This document shows, in pieces, positions 40,501 through 49,624 of a stretch of 64,000 bases of DNA; position 1 is the first letter of the stretch, and every line of letters starts with the position of its first letter. A program made the translations under genes and the position numbers. Source of the stretch: Adiantum capillus-veneris (lineage: Eukaryota > Streptophyta > Polypodiopsida > Polypodiales > Pteridaceae); NCBI GenBank assembly GCA_014529385.2, contig CM043946.1, positions 39,935,558-39,999,557 on the forward strand, read 5' to 3'. The notes beneath the pieces were generated by a model. The model saw nothing but the letters and a program-made list of their open reading frames with translations. It made no database searches and was not told the origin of the DNA.

Positions 40501-41815
40501 AGGCATAGATTATGAACAGACTTTTGCTCCCACTTGTCGTATGACTACTGTGCGTTTTCTGTGTGCATTGGCAGCTCATTTTGGTTGGGATGTACATCAA
40601 TCAGACATTGTTACTGCTTTCTTGAATGGTGACATATTTGAGGAAGTTTATGTAACGCAGCCTCGCGGTTTTGTCATAAAAGGACAAGAGGACAAAGTGT
40701 GCAGATGTAAGAAGGCTTTGTATGGGTTGAAGCAATCTCCTCGTGCTTGGTATGAGAAAGCTGACACTCATTTGGTCAAACAAGGCTTTCGTAATAGTCC
40801 AACAGAAAGCACATTGTATGTAAAGCGTGAGGGTGATGTACTTCTCATTGTGGTTCTTTATGTTGATGATTTGCTGATCACTGGACCAAATGAGAGACAT
40901 ATTGCTGAATTTAAGGCTGATTTGAATGCTACTTTCAAGATGAAAGATTTGGGGCTGTTGCATCATTATTTGGGTATACAGTTTAAGCAGTGTGATGGTG
41001 GTATTGCCTTGTGTCAGAAAAGTTACATAGAGACATTGCTATGTAAGTTTGGACTTGAGGATTGCAAACCTATTGCCACTCCCATGGAAACAGGTTTGAA
41101 GTTGAATCTACATGATGCTGGTGATCCTGCTAATGTCACTCTTTACCAAACTGCTGTTGGCTGCCTCATTTATGTATGCAACACGAGGCCGGATATTCAG
41201 TTTGCAGTCTCACAGGTCAGCAGATTTATGCATAGCCCAGGGTCTAAGCATTGGCAGGCTGTCAAGAGGATTTTCCGCTACCTTAGTGGCACTTTACATC
41301 TTGGCTTGTTTTATCCCAAGGGGGGATCATTTTCGCCAGACTTATATGCTTTTTCGGACTCAGATTGGGCTGGTTGTTTTGACACGCGAGTGTCCACAAG
41401 TGGTTTTTGTTTCATGCTTGGCAGTTCATGTGTATCATGGTTGAGCAAGAAGCAACCTACTGTGGCCACTTCGAGTTGTGAGGCTGAGTACAGGGCAGTC
41501 TTCACAGCTACGGTTGAGTGTGTATGGCTCAGACGCCTTATGACTGATTTGGGTGTTGGACAAGACACTGCCAACACTATCTACACTGACAGTCAGAGCG
41601 CATTGGCAGTTGCGAGGAACCCAGTTTTTCATGCTCGCACAAAGCACATTGAGGTGCATTACCACTATGTCAGGGAGAGGCTCTCAGCAGGAGAGATCAG
41701 CTTGGCTTATGTGCCAACACAGGACAACCTTGCAGATCTTTTCACAAAGGCATTGTCTCGTGAGAAGCTTGAAGCTTTCCGCAAATCTTTGGGCTTACTC
41801 CCCTTTGTGGACTGA
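37538..41815 (+). CDS. Copia B gag-pol polyprotein (about 1425 aa)
   Basis: One frame codes all proteins for particle formation, cleavage, reverse transcription and integration. Gag UBN2-like: residues 17-27 (DRLDGDNYPMW) onward. Zinc knuckle: Cys284, Cys287, His292, Cys297. Protease: DSGAT from Asp370. GAG-pre-integrase: about 505-570. Integrase: Asp573, Asp636, Glu672 (35 residues between the last two, DD35E). RT: from about 944, YVDD at 1108-1111. RNase H: Asp1274, Glu about 1315 and Asp1351. The C-terminal DNLADLFTKALS is typical. The length is normal for plant copia. I start at 37538 instead of the in-frame ATG at 37478 because of context. No stop, frameshift or lost catalytic residue is seen. 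Confidence 0.95.
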   Translation: MADNNNTDVFKMFAAEDRLDGDNYPMWAYMMQHVLVSKGVLNIVQGIDVRPGSEDVGDVEDVAGLAARIAAVRVVLPTAEQARWDVKDAQAHALIALSVKRTIVPHIRLAKSTKQAWDILAGLYASRNEAKIALLRKELESKIMHEEDDMDTFLASVKDINEQLISAGEVISDSYLVQTVLDALPDSYQTFASTWRLMTQGNPEVVKFDALCTLLLQESLSRKNRTRQRAVEQAFIASQRKGGNSNAATSYRSAASSKNYVPNASAGSNSSGNSGDKGKKKMRCHYCKANDHLIKSCPKLKAKEAKKKEGGSTTNAGSTTNAAIVESSVKGDCVADVDAEWAFSTECTYNPAIHDACLSVVADSHVWYFDSGATKHITSHRELFTSLESVPHGNSVTCANNTSYPDQGVGKIVLTAANGSSFTLVDALYVPGIKKNLLSVSALARLGLVVKFVDNRCTVHDLSFGDEIVASGLLCRGLYKLTLYDKCGKNFANAVADSRAISHAKLWHAHFGHLNFASLLHLQKSDMVASLPPLETPVKHVCEGCILGKMQRSKFPKDSSVRATCRLQLVHSDVCGPMQTPSLGNYLYFVTFIDDYSRHAWVFPLKAKSEVFLCLKQFLAMAENVSKCTMGTLRSDRGGEYMSHEFNAFLASRGIKHQCTVPYTPQQNGVAERKNRSLTEIARCMVKSQALPHSFWLEAIMCATYVLNRCPTKALQSITPYEAWHDRKPSIEHMRVFGCLAYALVPQVQRKKLDDKAVKCIFVGYSAESKGYMLYHPQTKRILVSRDVVFVEDSVQPLLSYTRDSNVSSQDIYDTLLPLFSGGNTNVSSNEANVQPMGVSENVLHQPITDTNVHDVLDEERTKNEQARGMPKWLVHDSKLDAPLSSRTRSGSRHASYASDCYALAVSSLHDVEEPVTFDEAQNSENWMAAMQSEYDALIENDTWTLCDFPPGKKAIGTKWVYKLKRTPDGEIDRHKARLVAKGYAQQKGIDYEQTFAPTCRMTTVRFLCALAAHFGWDVHQSDIVTAFLNGDIFEEVYVTQPRGFVIKGQEDKVCRCKKALYGLKQSPRAWYEKADTHLVKQGFRNSPTESTLYVKREGDVLLIVVLYVDDLLITGPNERHIAEFKADLNATFKMKDLGLLHHYLGIQFKQCDGGIALCQKSYIETLLCKFGLEDCKPIATPMETGLKLNLHDAGDPANVTLYQTAVGCLIYVCNTRPDIQFAVSQVSRFMHSPGSKHWQAVKRIFRYLSGTLHLGLFYPKGGSFSPDLYAFSDSDWAGCFDTRVSTSGFCFMLGSSCVSWLSKKQPTVATSSCEAEYRAVFTATVECVWLRRLMTDLGVGQDTANTIYTDSQSALAVARNPVFHARTKHIEVHYHYVRERLSAGEISLAYVPTQDNLADLFTKALSREKLEAFRKSLGLLPFVD

Positions 41816-41890
41816 TCCTGTCCTCAAGGCATGGCACTTCCCTTTACTCATGTGCCAACTCTCGTTCACCGCATCACTCCAGGGGGGATT
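41816..41890 (+). other. Copia B 3' untranslated stretch and polypurine tract
   Basis: 75 bases between the stop and the 3' LTR. AGGGGGGATT at 41881-41890 is the plus-strand primer. Confidence 0.88.
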
Positions 41891-42117
41891 TGTTACCATA
41901 TACATGTGGTAGTGATGTGTGTGAACACACTAGGACCGCCGGGGCATTTTTTCCCTCTTTAGGAGGTTTTTTCCCCCGTGCATTGTATATACGCCCATCA
42001 CTCTAGGGCTATCTATCTTTCCATTGCACACTAAGTAACACACTCTCTATTGTGTGCCTTGAGCTTCCTTCGTCTTCTCCAAGCTGTGTGTGTTTCTCTG
42101 CAACCCTAATTCCAACA
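41891..42117 (+). repeat. Copia B 3' LTR
   Basis: 227 bases, apparently identical to the 5' LTR. Because both LTRs are copied from one template at insertion, identity means recent insertion (established logic for LTR dating). Confidence 0.95.
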
Positions 42118-42278
42118 ACATCTGTAAGTTGGATCCATTCTTTAGGCTTTGACACGTAAGCAGTTTGTTACATCTTGCCTTCTTGAAAGAGAGTAGTCGT
42201 CCACGATTACAGCATATCTGCAAAACAACTCAAGTTAGCTCAAAAATTTCCGAGGATCATTCCGAGGGACAATCAATT

Positions 42279-42484
42279 TGCTCTTTTTATTAAGGAGTTA
42301 GCTTCTCCTTTCTGCTATTTTGATCAAGGAGTTAGCTTCTTCTTTTGGCTGTTTTGATCAAGGAGTTAGCTTCTCCTTTCTGCTCTATTAATCAAGGAGT
42401 TAGCTTCTCCTTTCGGCTGTTTTGATCAAGGAGTTAGCTTCTTTTTTCTGCTCTTTTGATCAAGGAGTTAGCTTCTCCTTTCGT
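42279..42484. repeat. 34-bp tandem array, six units
   Basis: AAGGAGTTAGCTTCT begins one base after 42291, 42325, 42359, 42393, 42427 and 42461: exactly 34 bases each time. Units differ at a few positions (CTCC/CTTC, TTCTGC/TTTGGC). Confidence 0.95.
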
Positions 42485-42797
42485 CCAGATCGGAACTCTT
42501 GATATTCCGGCATAGTAAAATTAGCCATCACACCCAGACCGTACTGATCTTCTACGGGTGTCTTGATGCACTAAAATTACATACCCAAGCAATCTCATCC
42601 AATTAGGAATATTCAGTAATTGGCACATCACAATGCAACAAAAATGCTTACATATGCATGTTACAAGACACAACAAACAGCGTCGTTGAGCACTCCCCGA
42701 GACAAACAGTCTGCGGTATGAAGCTACTCAACGACTACCTCGTCACTCCCCCCACAAATAACCTAAAAAGGTCCGGGCCATGAGCTCAGAGGACTGT

Positions 42798-43012
42798 ACA
42801 ACCAAACGCTCCCCTGACTGCAGTCTGCGTCGCTTGGAGGTTCAAGCATACAACAAAACGCTCCCCAGGCATCGGCCTGCGTCGTTCGGAGGTTTTCTAG
42901 CATACAACGGAACGCTCCCCAGGCATTGGCCTGCGCCGTTCTGAGGTTTTCAAACATACAACAAAACGCTCCCCAGGCATCGGCCTGCGTCGTTCCAAGG
43001 TTCAAACAATAC
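42798..43012. repeat. 52-54-bp tandem array, four units
   Basis: AACGCTCCCC starts at 42805, 42857, 42911 and 42965. Units contain GGCATCGGCCTGCGTCGTT with small changes; the first is the most diverged. Confidence 0.93.
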
Positions 43013-43808
43013 CAAAACAGTATTTCTCACTTCTCCACCCGGGAGTAAAATCACCAATCATTGAAACCAGTATCAAACCAGAGTCAAACAATTCAAGTCG
43101 GCACCAAAACACGTTCACAGATACCATCCATTTCAAACAAATTCCAAACAGGATCACCAAACAAGATCAAGCAGAACTCAAACTTAAAAAGCAATCTCGA
43201 CATCAGTCGAGCTCGAAAAGTCGCCTGACTTTCCATCTACAAACATGCACCAAAAATTAGGGTTAGGTTCCTTCCATGAGGTCGTAGCCGAGCACAGCAT
43301 GGTCCATCAGCTCTTGGACAGACAGTGTTTCTTTGGCGGCGATGGTAGTCCCAAGAGATAGCAATCACACCGGACCTCCAAGGTCATTTGCTCGTGAAGA
43401 GATATCTACTAAGAGATGTCGAGAAATTTCAAGTTATAATCTGCTAGGGTTTCCATGGCAAGCATTTCAGAATACCCCACTCTGCCAGAAGTTGCACTCC
43501 AAAGGAAGATGGCAGAAACCATATAACTTCGGACAATTTTTTTCTTGAAAGCTTGCCAAGTACTTGGAGTATGCTGCTTGGTAGCTGTAGACATCAACAT
43601 CTGCATGGCACTGCTTCTGAGAAAAACAATGACTTAAAACAAATCTAGATCCTTCTCTTGCAAGTGATCTTAATTGGCTTATGCCCTATAAGACATGAGC
43701 GGTGAAGACGGGAGCGCATGGCAGTGGCTAATAAGTCCAGTAAAATTCCAATAGCTCTGTCTGCTCTTTTGTAGGACCGGTATGCTTTCAGAAAAGCACA
43801 CGCCTGAT

Positions 43809-43820
43809 GCTCTGATACCA
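43809..43820 (-). other. Element K primer-binding site
   Basis: The minus strand reads TGGTATCAGAGC, one base from the LTR end at 43822. Confidence 0.92.
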
Positions 43821-43821
43821 C

Positions 43822-44117
43822 TGTCACAAGGCGGGCACTTGTGTCAATAGAAAAGAACAGACTGAACAGACTTTTAGCACTTCAATAACAATTGAATTAA
43901 GAGAGAGAGAGAGAGAGAGAGAGACGACACGCGACACGGAGTGGCAGAATTCCACCCCAAAGAGTATTGGCCCCAAACCTTGGCGCCCCTTTCGGTATTG
44001 CCCCATCGAGCGGGGTCCCCATAAGTTGGTAGTACTTCTTCTGTTACTTCTTCTCCTCGGCCACATGTGTAAGTTGGCTCCATTCTTTAGGCTTTGACAC
44101 GTCAGCAGTGTGTTACA
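43822..44117 (-). repeat. Element K 5' LTR, internally deleted
   Basis: 296 bases, matching both ends of the 681-base 3' LTR but missing about 385 bases (joined at CGGTATT|GCCCCATCG). It includes a shorter (GA)n tract at 43903-43924. The two LTRs of one element should be equal at insertion, so the deletion came later, or the 5' LTR is a recombinant. Confidence 0.88.
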
Positions 44118-44122
44118 TGATC

Positions 44123-44815
44123 TCTATGTTCTGCCTCATCCTTGGAGAAAACAATGATGTCGTCAAAGAAAGTGCCAACGAATAGTCTGTACTCTCGAAA
44201 AATCCTGTCCGTCATCCGGTTAAATGTCGCAGGAGCATTGGTTAAGCCAAAAGGCATCACCAAAAACTCAAATAACCCAAAAGTCGTCCGAAAGGCTGTC
44301 TTGTAGACATCTCCCGGCGCGATTCGGATATGATGATATCCACTTTTCAAGTCGATCCAGCACGAGGATCCCTGAAGTCGGTCAAGTATATCATCGATTC
44401 TAGGAATCGGAAATCTGTTCTTGATGGTGATTTTGTTGAGAGCTCTATAATCGATGCACATTCTCCAAGATCCACCTTTCTTCAAAACCAACAACACTGG
44501 AGAGCAATACGGTGAAGTACTAGGCTGGACAAGACCCTTTTCCAAGAGGTCTTTCACTTGGTTCATAATCTCTTCGCTCTGTGCTCGGCTCACACGGTAA
44601 GGTGGCCCGTTTGGTGGTGTGCTTCCAAGTATCAGATCAATAGTATGATCTTCAGGACGAGCAGGTGGTAACTCGCCTGGCAGGCCCTCTGAGAAGCAAT
44701 CGGCATGAGAGTGAAGAAAATCTTGGCGTTCTTTATCAAGTCCAAACATATTTGTCCTCTCCTCATCACTCAACTCTTTCATAAAGATTGAGTAAACAAA
44801 CAGACTGGATTTCAT
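44123..44815 (-). pseudogene. Gypsy A reverse transcriptase, N-terminal part
   Basis: The motifs are [79 protein letters not shown] and the catalytic [10 protein letters not shown]. The open frame ends at the K insertion. The remaining RT (HKLVNNEKKSEFFLPEIHFL) lies at 36348-36138 beyond K and copia B. The catalytic core is complete on this side, but the ORF is physically split. Confidence 0.92.
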
Positions 44816-44885
44816 TAATTTGAAATGGTCGAAGCCGATACAATAGGGACAAACTCGCCCTCAATGGTTCTGCCCTTCTCTGTGG

Positions 44886-45179
44886 TCAATGTCGCTTTCC
44901 TCGCCTGATAGTCGACCACGGCGTTGTTCTTGTGGTACCAGGGAATTCCCAAGAGAACATCACAACCTTCCAAAGGCATTTGTAAAAGTCCTCATGTCCC
45001 AAATACCCTTGACAATGCAACCGAAGTTTACCAATGACAAGTGTAATGGCTACGTCCTTGTCGGGTGCCGCTAGAACTGCCTCTGTGAGTGGTCCCATCC
45101 GATCGCGAGTGATCTCGAGCCGCGCCGCCGATTTCGATGAAATGAATTTTGCCTTGGCCTCTCCATCAAAAAAGATCAA
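44886..45179 (-). pseudogene. Gypsy A protease, frameshifted
   Basis: IFFDGEAKAKFIS stands where the aspartic-protease DSGA motif belongs, followed by [17 protein letters not shown] and [15 protein letters not shown]. After that the frame shifts near 44985, so the expected GCDVLLG appears in another frame. The same region in gypsy B reads DGGAKANF and in gypsy J DNGAEANF. Confidence 0.85.
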
Positions 45180-45272
45180 GGCTTCTTAGTCTTTCACTTC
45201 GCCCCAAGCTCGGCAAAGTTCTGTACTCTCGTCCATCGTGCTGGGATCGGTACCCACGTAATTTGGAACCAG

Positions 45273-46802
45273 TCATGTTTTCATCTTGCCTTTTCTTCCA
45301 CGTTTCTCAGCTGCTCTCGAACTCTTAGGCCTATCATCGTCCTTGTCGTTTTGTTCTTTCTGTGCCTTTTTAGGGCACTTTGCGGAGATATGTCCAATTT
45401 CCCCGCATCCAAAGCACTTCCCTTCCTTGATGTAGCGACCTCTCTCCTGAGGAGTGAGTTTGAGTTGTGCATCTTTCTTTTCTGGTTTGCTCTTCCTCTT
45501 TCTACTTTCATTTGTCGAAGTCTGTTCGGCTCTTTGCGTCATGATCTCATCGGTGGGGTAGGTCAAACTGCCTGAGTGAATGGCAAAACCCCATTTCTCA
45601 TGACTCATCAACTCCTGAATGGAAGCTGATTTTTGTTCCAAGCAGTGATCGCGGATCTCTGTAGGAAGACCCAAGGTAAACCGCTCAATCTGTTCCTTGA
45701 ACGAGATCTTCTTACATGAAGAGGCGGGTAGAAAAGAGCTCCAGAATCTCTCGCAATAAACGTCCACTGTATCCTTCTTGGTCATCCGAAGATGGTTCCA
45801 AGCAGTTCGTATGTCGCGTTCATACTCTTGAGTCAGCCAAGAAGAAATAAAAAGCCTTTTGAATTTCAGCCATTTAACTGGCGCTATCTTGTTTAATAGA
45901 AGCGTGGACCACCAAGTTCAAGCATTTCCCTTAAAGTAAGAGGCAGCTCTCCGAATCTTAGAGTGCTCTGAGTAATGCCCTCCAGCGAAAGCGATGTCAA
46001 ACTATTGTACAAAAGACAAAGCCTTCGAAGCATCTCTATAACCAAAAAACGTGTCAAATTTAATTGACTGTCCACCTTCCTTAAACTCTCGGACTTTCTT
46101 GCTTTTGTCTTCCAAAAAGTCATACTCGTTGGCTTTGTAAAAATTCTTCTTTGCATAAAAACTGCTGTCATCAGAGTCAGAACTACACAAGTCCTCTATA
46201 GAACTGTCAACCACGGGGCGAGATTTAGACTTCTTTGCCTTTTTCTTGCTCTTTCCGAAGCGTTGCTTTTTGCTTCGCTTTTTGCCTTTTCTATCTTCTT
46301 CGCTCGAGTCAAATGAGCTAGAAGAACTGTCAAAAGAAGAAGAAGAAGAATTGGGTACTCCTTCAAATTGAACATGCTTCTTCTGCTTTCTTGCCTTTTC
46401 AAATGTAGACTGACGACCCAAATAACCCGAGAAATCAGTGCCTTTCTTGTGCTTTTTGTCGTGCTTTTTAGCTTTGTTCTGCGCGTCAAAAAGCTGAGAA
46501 TTTCGTGCATCAACCACCTCTTCTAATTCTTGCTCTGTATACTTCCTGGGAAGGTTTCTTGAGAGCGGGTTTGCGGGGTGGTTTTGTGGTCTTCCGCCAC
46601 TGCGTGTGCACCTCATCGAAAGAAGTCTGGCTCATATATTTTGCAAATTTCGGGTCCTTCGCAAAATTAAGCATCATCTCTCCATCTCTTGATGCTCCGT
46701 CTGAGTAGGCCGAGGTGGGCTGTACTCGCGTGAATCTTCGTTGTGATCCCTTCCCGCATCTCCGGATGCAGAGGGAGTCAACTGATCTTTGCCTGAAGCC
46801 AT
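45273..46802 (-). pseudogene. Gypsy A gag
   Basis: The start ATG at 46802 gives MASGKDQLTPSASGD. A ~140-base stretch (about 46675-46560) is out of frame between two compensating indels. The Ser/Lys-rich part follows (KKRSKKQRFGKSKKKAKKSK), then the gag core (FKGNAWTWWSTLLLNK) after a TAG at 46002-46004. The last part (45785-45273) has LGLPTEIRDHCLEQKSASI and the knuckle KCFGCGEIGHISAKC. In gypsy B the codon at the TAG position is CAG, so the stop is a C-to-T change. Gag and protease are in the same frame, separated by another stop. Confidence 0.9.
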
Positions 46803-46852
46803 AGGTGTCGCGTAAAAAGGATCGGATTTCCCGTAGGAGAGAAATCAGTCGC

Positions 46853-46864
46853 GCTCTGATATCA
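46853..46864 (-). other. Gypsy A primer-binding site
   Basis: The minus strand reads TGATATCAGAGC, one base different from the initiator-Met site, and one base from the LTR end at 46866. Confidence 0.88.
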
Positions 46865-46865
46865 C

Positions 46866-47461
46866 TGTACCAGACTTGGACACTCCAAGTCGAGAATCTA
46901 CCGCGACACCACAAATAATCACTTCAAAACAGTTCACAATTTACTCGACACTGGCCCCGCGGAGTTCCGTGCCTAGAGATATTGGCCCCAAAGACTGGAG
47001 CCCATTTCGGTATTTCTTTTTATATTAATCTGTGTTCAAAGTACAAGAGTGCAAGCAGGCGCTCACACTCAGACTCTGCGTCCAGATGCTTTAAGTTGTG
47101 AGGCCCTGCCCACATATTAAAGATTTACAAAGGGATGCTAAAAGCAGAGCCCCAAAAGCTGAAAATCAAAAAGCTTGTTCTCTCTCTCTCTCTCTCACAC
47201 AAGCTCTCTTAAGTAAATAGAAAAATAAAGCAAAAGCTTCTCTCTCTCTCTCCCATGCTACACTGCGTAGAAAAAGCAATGCCCAAAAGCAGAACACTGG
47301 CTGTCGTAAAATCCGCCGCGATTTGCGGGCTGCCACGTCAGCAACCGTACGACATTTCCACGTCAGCATTTCGCGTAGTTTTTTGGTGCTGGCCAGCCTG
47401 CAACCCATGCTAGAAGAGAATGTGTGTGTGTACTGGGCAGCTACGTCACCAGTTTGTGACA
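46866..47461 (-). repeat. Gypsy A 5' LTR
   Basis: 596 bases, TGTACCAGACTTGG..TTTGTGACA on the plus strand, matching 32848-33439. It contains CT-rich tracts at 47176-47206 and 47240-47256, and TATTAAAGATTT near 47115 as a possible promoter region on the minus strand. Confidence 0.9.
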
Positions 47462-47466
47462 GTTCT

Positions 47467-49624
47467 CCCCGGCATCCTCAGTATCTCGGCTTCGACGGTT
47501 CCCCATGTTTTCCATTCGACGGCACACACCGGTGCATAGCGGCTCCGTCAGACCATTCCGGAGTAGTTTTCTCCACAAGCGTAGCTCTTGGTCAGCGATT
47601 TCGACCACATGCAGCTGGTTGATCCTGCTTTGCGCTTCATTTTCGGTCAACGTGTTTTTTCGACCAATGAGGTAGTGTGCCAGTTTCCAGGTGGATTTCT
47701 CACAGGTTGTACATCATTTGCACGGCCGATTATGCGGCACAGGTATTGTCCGCATGTATGACTGTGTGGGTCATCTTAGAGTGTAGTTTCAACACGATTT
47801 TATGCGTTTTTTGCTATGTATGTGTCATATATGCTTGTGTGGCTACAAACTTTGCCAATCACATATTTCACAGGTTTTTTGCATATTTATGCAGGGAGTT
47901 TCTCTTGTAAGATGCGTTTTAAGCTAGTTTGCTCACTACTTGCATATATGGTTATGCGCTTTACGCTCGGTTGAGATGTTTGTCCCAGATTGTATACTTG
48001 TTGATAACAGATTGTGAAGTTGATTTTATGCATATGTGAGAATCGATTTTGATGCGTTTGATCATGGTTTCCCTATGATTGTGTAGTGGTCGAGTTATCT
48101 CCCAGTTAGTTGCCAATTTGGCATGGGCTATGATTGAGATTTTGCTTCAGTTTTCTACTCAGTGTACAGGGGAGACTCTTGCCAGTTTTCTCCTAGGTTT
48201 TCTCGCCAAAGTTTCTTGACATTAAGTTATGGTTGCAGATATGTGTGACATTTTAGAGTCGACAGTGATGATTCGTAAGAAACGGTGGTCTCATGGTTTT
48301 CGATATATGCGTTGTTGGCATTATGGCCACATTAGGCGTCGCTGTTTCAAGACGTATGAGGCAGCAGCGGAGATCTATGTGTGGTGCAGATGAGGTTTTG
48401 ACACATGCTAGAGCGGAGGCTTCATATGCCGGTGATGGTGGTCACGTTTTCCTTTAGCATTCCTCCTCCTTACATGTCTTCTAGAGGTGACACACCTTCC
48501 CTTTGGTTGCTAGATGAGGATGCAATTTTTCACTTCAAACTGCATTGTGACTGGTTTAGCACCTTCTCTAGTGGGAGCTTTGGTTGTGTGCACTTTGCCG
48601 ATGGTTCAGCATTTGACATTGCAGGTGCAAGAGATGTTTGCTTATCATTGCCAAGTGATACATCATGTATGCTCCGACATGTGCGCTATGTTCCTCAGCT
48701 GAGACAAAGTTTGATCTCAGTGAGAGAGTTAACAGATTTGGGTGTATGATACTGCTTAGAGAGCAGTCTTTTCAGATACATTGCGGTTTATTAGTGGTTG
48801 CCAAGGGATTCCGCAGTGGCTTGGTATATCCTATGCATGTATCTGAGGTTCGAGATGGCATAGTCTCGGTTTTGTTTTTGGCATACTTTGAGCAAGAGAC
48901 GAGATGTGTCTCCTTCGCGGGTGAGCTCCACCATGCTCACAAGACAGAGCATTTAACTATGCAAGACGTGCCAGTAGACTCTATATTGATAGAGACAGGG
49001 CTCTAGTGAGACACAGCAGGTGTTGTCAGAGTCTGTGCAGGCAGAGGTAGCACGGGTCTACTCCTAAGAGACACACACAGAGGTGACAGACATGGAATTC
49101 TTTAATATGCTCATGTTAGAGGCTAATGAGGTGTGCCAGGACGCATGGTTCCGTCTATGGGTGAGAGGGACATAGCCATCCGAGTGTCGATGTTCACATC
49201 CATACGCAATAGATAGTCTTGATGATGCAATACATGCAGATAGCACAAGGGAAGGCTAGGACAGCCAAGTGTGCGCAGATTTCGTCAGCGTTCGGACGTC
49301 TCATATACAACCTACTAGTTTCAAGGTCCGACCTATCAGCTGTAGTAGGAGCATTTGCAGCAAGGATTGTCAGTCGTACAATGATTAACACTGATTCATA
49401 GTGGGGTTTTGCAGATCATACAAAGTAGTGTGCGGGATTTGCATACAGGCTCTAGCATAGGTACGTATGCTCGCCTATTCCTAGAGTCGATATGACTGCA
49501 TGTAGATCGATTGAGCGAGCAAGTAGATGCAGGTTAAGAGAGTCTCTCGCTTGTTTTCTTGTACATACTAGTAGTTTAGTTAGTAGGACCGACTTATCAA
49601 CACATTCGCCCTTCAGTGGAAGAT
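47467..49624 (+). pseudogene. Copia-like element L: leader, gag end and protease remnant
   Basis: After a long leader, a 50-codon frame at 48241-48393 holds a degenerate zinc knuckle (MRCWHYGHIRRRCF). 48405-48749 reads WLLDEDAIFHF, GSFGCVHFADGSAFDI and RHVRYVPQLRQSLISVRELT, the copia protease/pre-integrase region. The frame then shifts, and FQIHCGLLVVAKGF (near 48775) continues it. Integrase, RT and RNase H are missing; only stop-rich DNA follows, up to a polypurine-like GTGGAAG at 49616-49622. L is either internally deleted or a non-autonomous derivative. Confidence 0.65.

Larger units (their letters stand above)
36985..42117 (+). mobile_element. Copia B: intact Ty1/copia element
   Basis: LTRs are at 36985-37211 and 41891-42117 (227 bases each, apparently identical). 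The target duplication is ACATC (36980-36984, 42118-42122). The primer site is at 37214-37225 and a polypurine tract at 41881-41890. One uninterrupted gag-pol frame contains every expected domain and catalytic residue. It is the innermost and youngest insertion in the nest and the only element here with everything needed for autonomous transposition, as far as sequence can show. Confidence 0.96.
42173..43808 (-). other. Element K interior, non-coding
   Basis: No gag or pol motif on either strand. The polypurine tract (minus strand CAAGAAGGCAAGA) adjoins 42173. Tandem arrays lie at 42279-42484 and 42798-43012. The remaining ~800 bases next to the primer site include minus-strand frames without recognisable domains. 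Confidence 0.8.
36354..44117 (-). mobile_element. Element K: non-autonomous LTR retrotransposon inside gypsy A RT
   Basis: It sits in the RT codons of gypsy A with target duplication TGATC (36349-36353, 44118-44122). The minus-strand 5' LTR is 43822-44117, the primer site TGGTATCAGAGC (minus strand) is at 43809-43820, and the 3' LTR is 36354-36984 plus 42123-42172, interrupted by copia B. The interior (42173-43808) has no gag or pol. It carries two tandem arrays, 34 bp x 6 and ~53 bp x 4. Its LTR shares a block with gypsy A and B, so it is probably mobilised by that family. Confidence 0.9.
32848..47461 (-). mobile_element. Gypsy A: chromodomain-type Ty3/gypsy with nested insertions
   Basis: 5' LTR 46866-47461, primer site 46853-46864, gag 46802-45273, protease 45179-44886, RT 44815-44123 then 36348-36138, RNase H/integrase/chromodomain-like 36120-34050, polypurine tract 33440-33453, and 3' LTR 32848-33439. 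The target duplication is GTTCT. The order PR-RT-RH-IN with a chromodomain-like end marks a chromovirus. Gag and pol appear to have been one frame originally. It is broken by frameshifts, a TAG and element K. Its LTRs are closer to each other than those of gypsy B, so it is the younger of the two. Confidence 0.93.

Noticed and set aside
42279-42484. Regular 34-bp repeats resembling a CRISPR array
   Set aside because: Units are head-to-tail with no unique spacers, lie inside an LTR retrotransposon of a plant nuclear genome, and have no cas genes near.
32848-47461. Gypsy A as an integrated plant pararetrovirus (caulimovirid)
   Set aside because: It has LTRs, integrase, a polypurine tract and a 5-bp target duplication, and no movement protein; these define a Ty3/gypsy retrotransposon.
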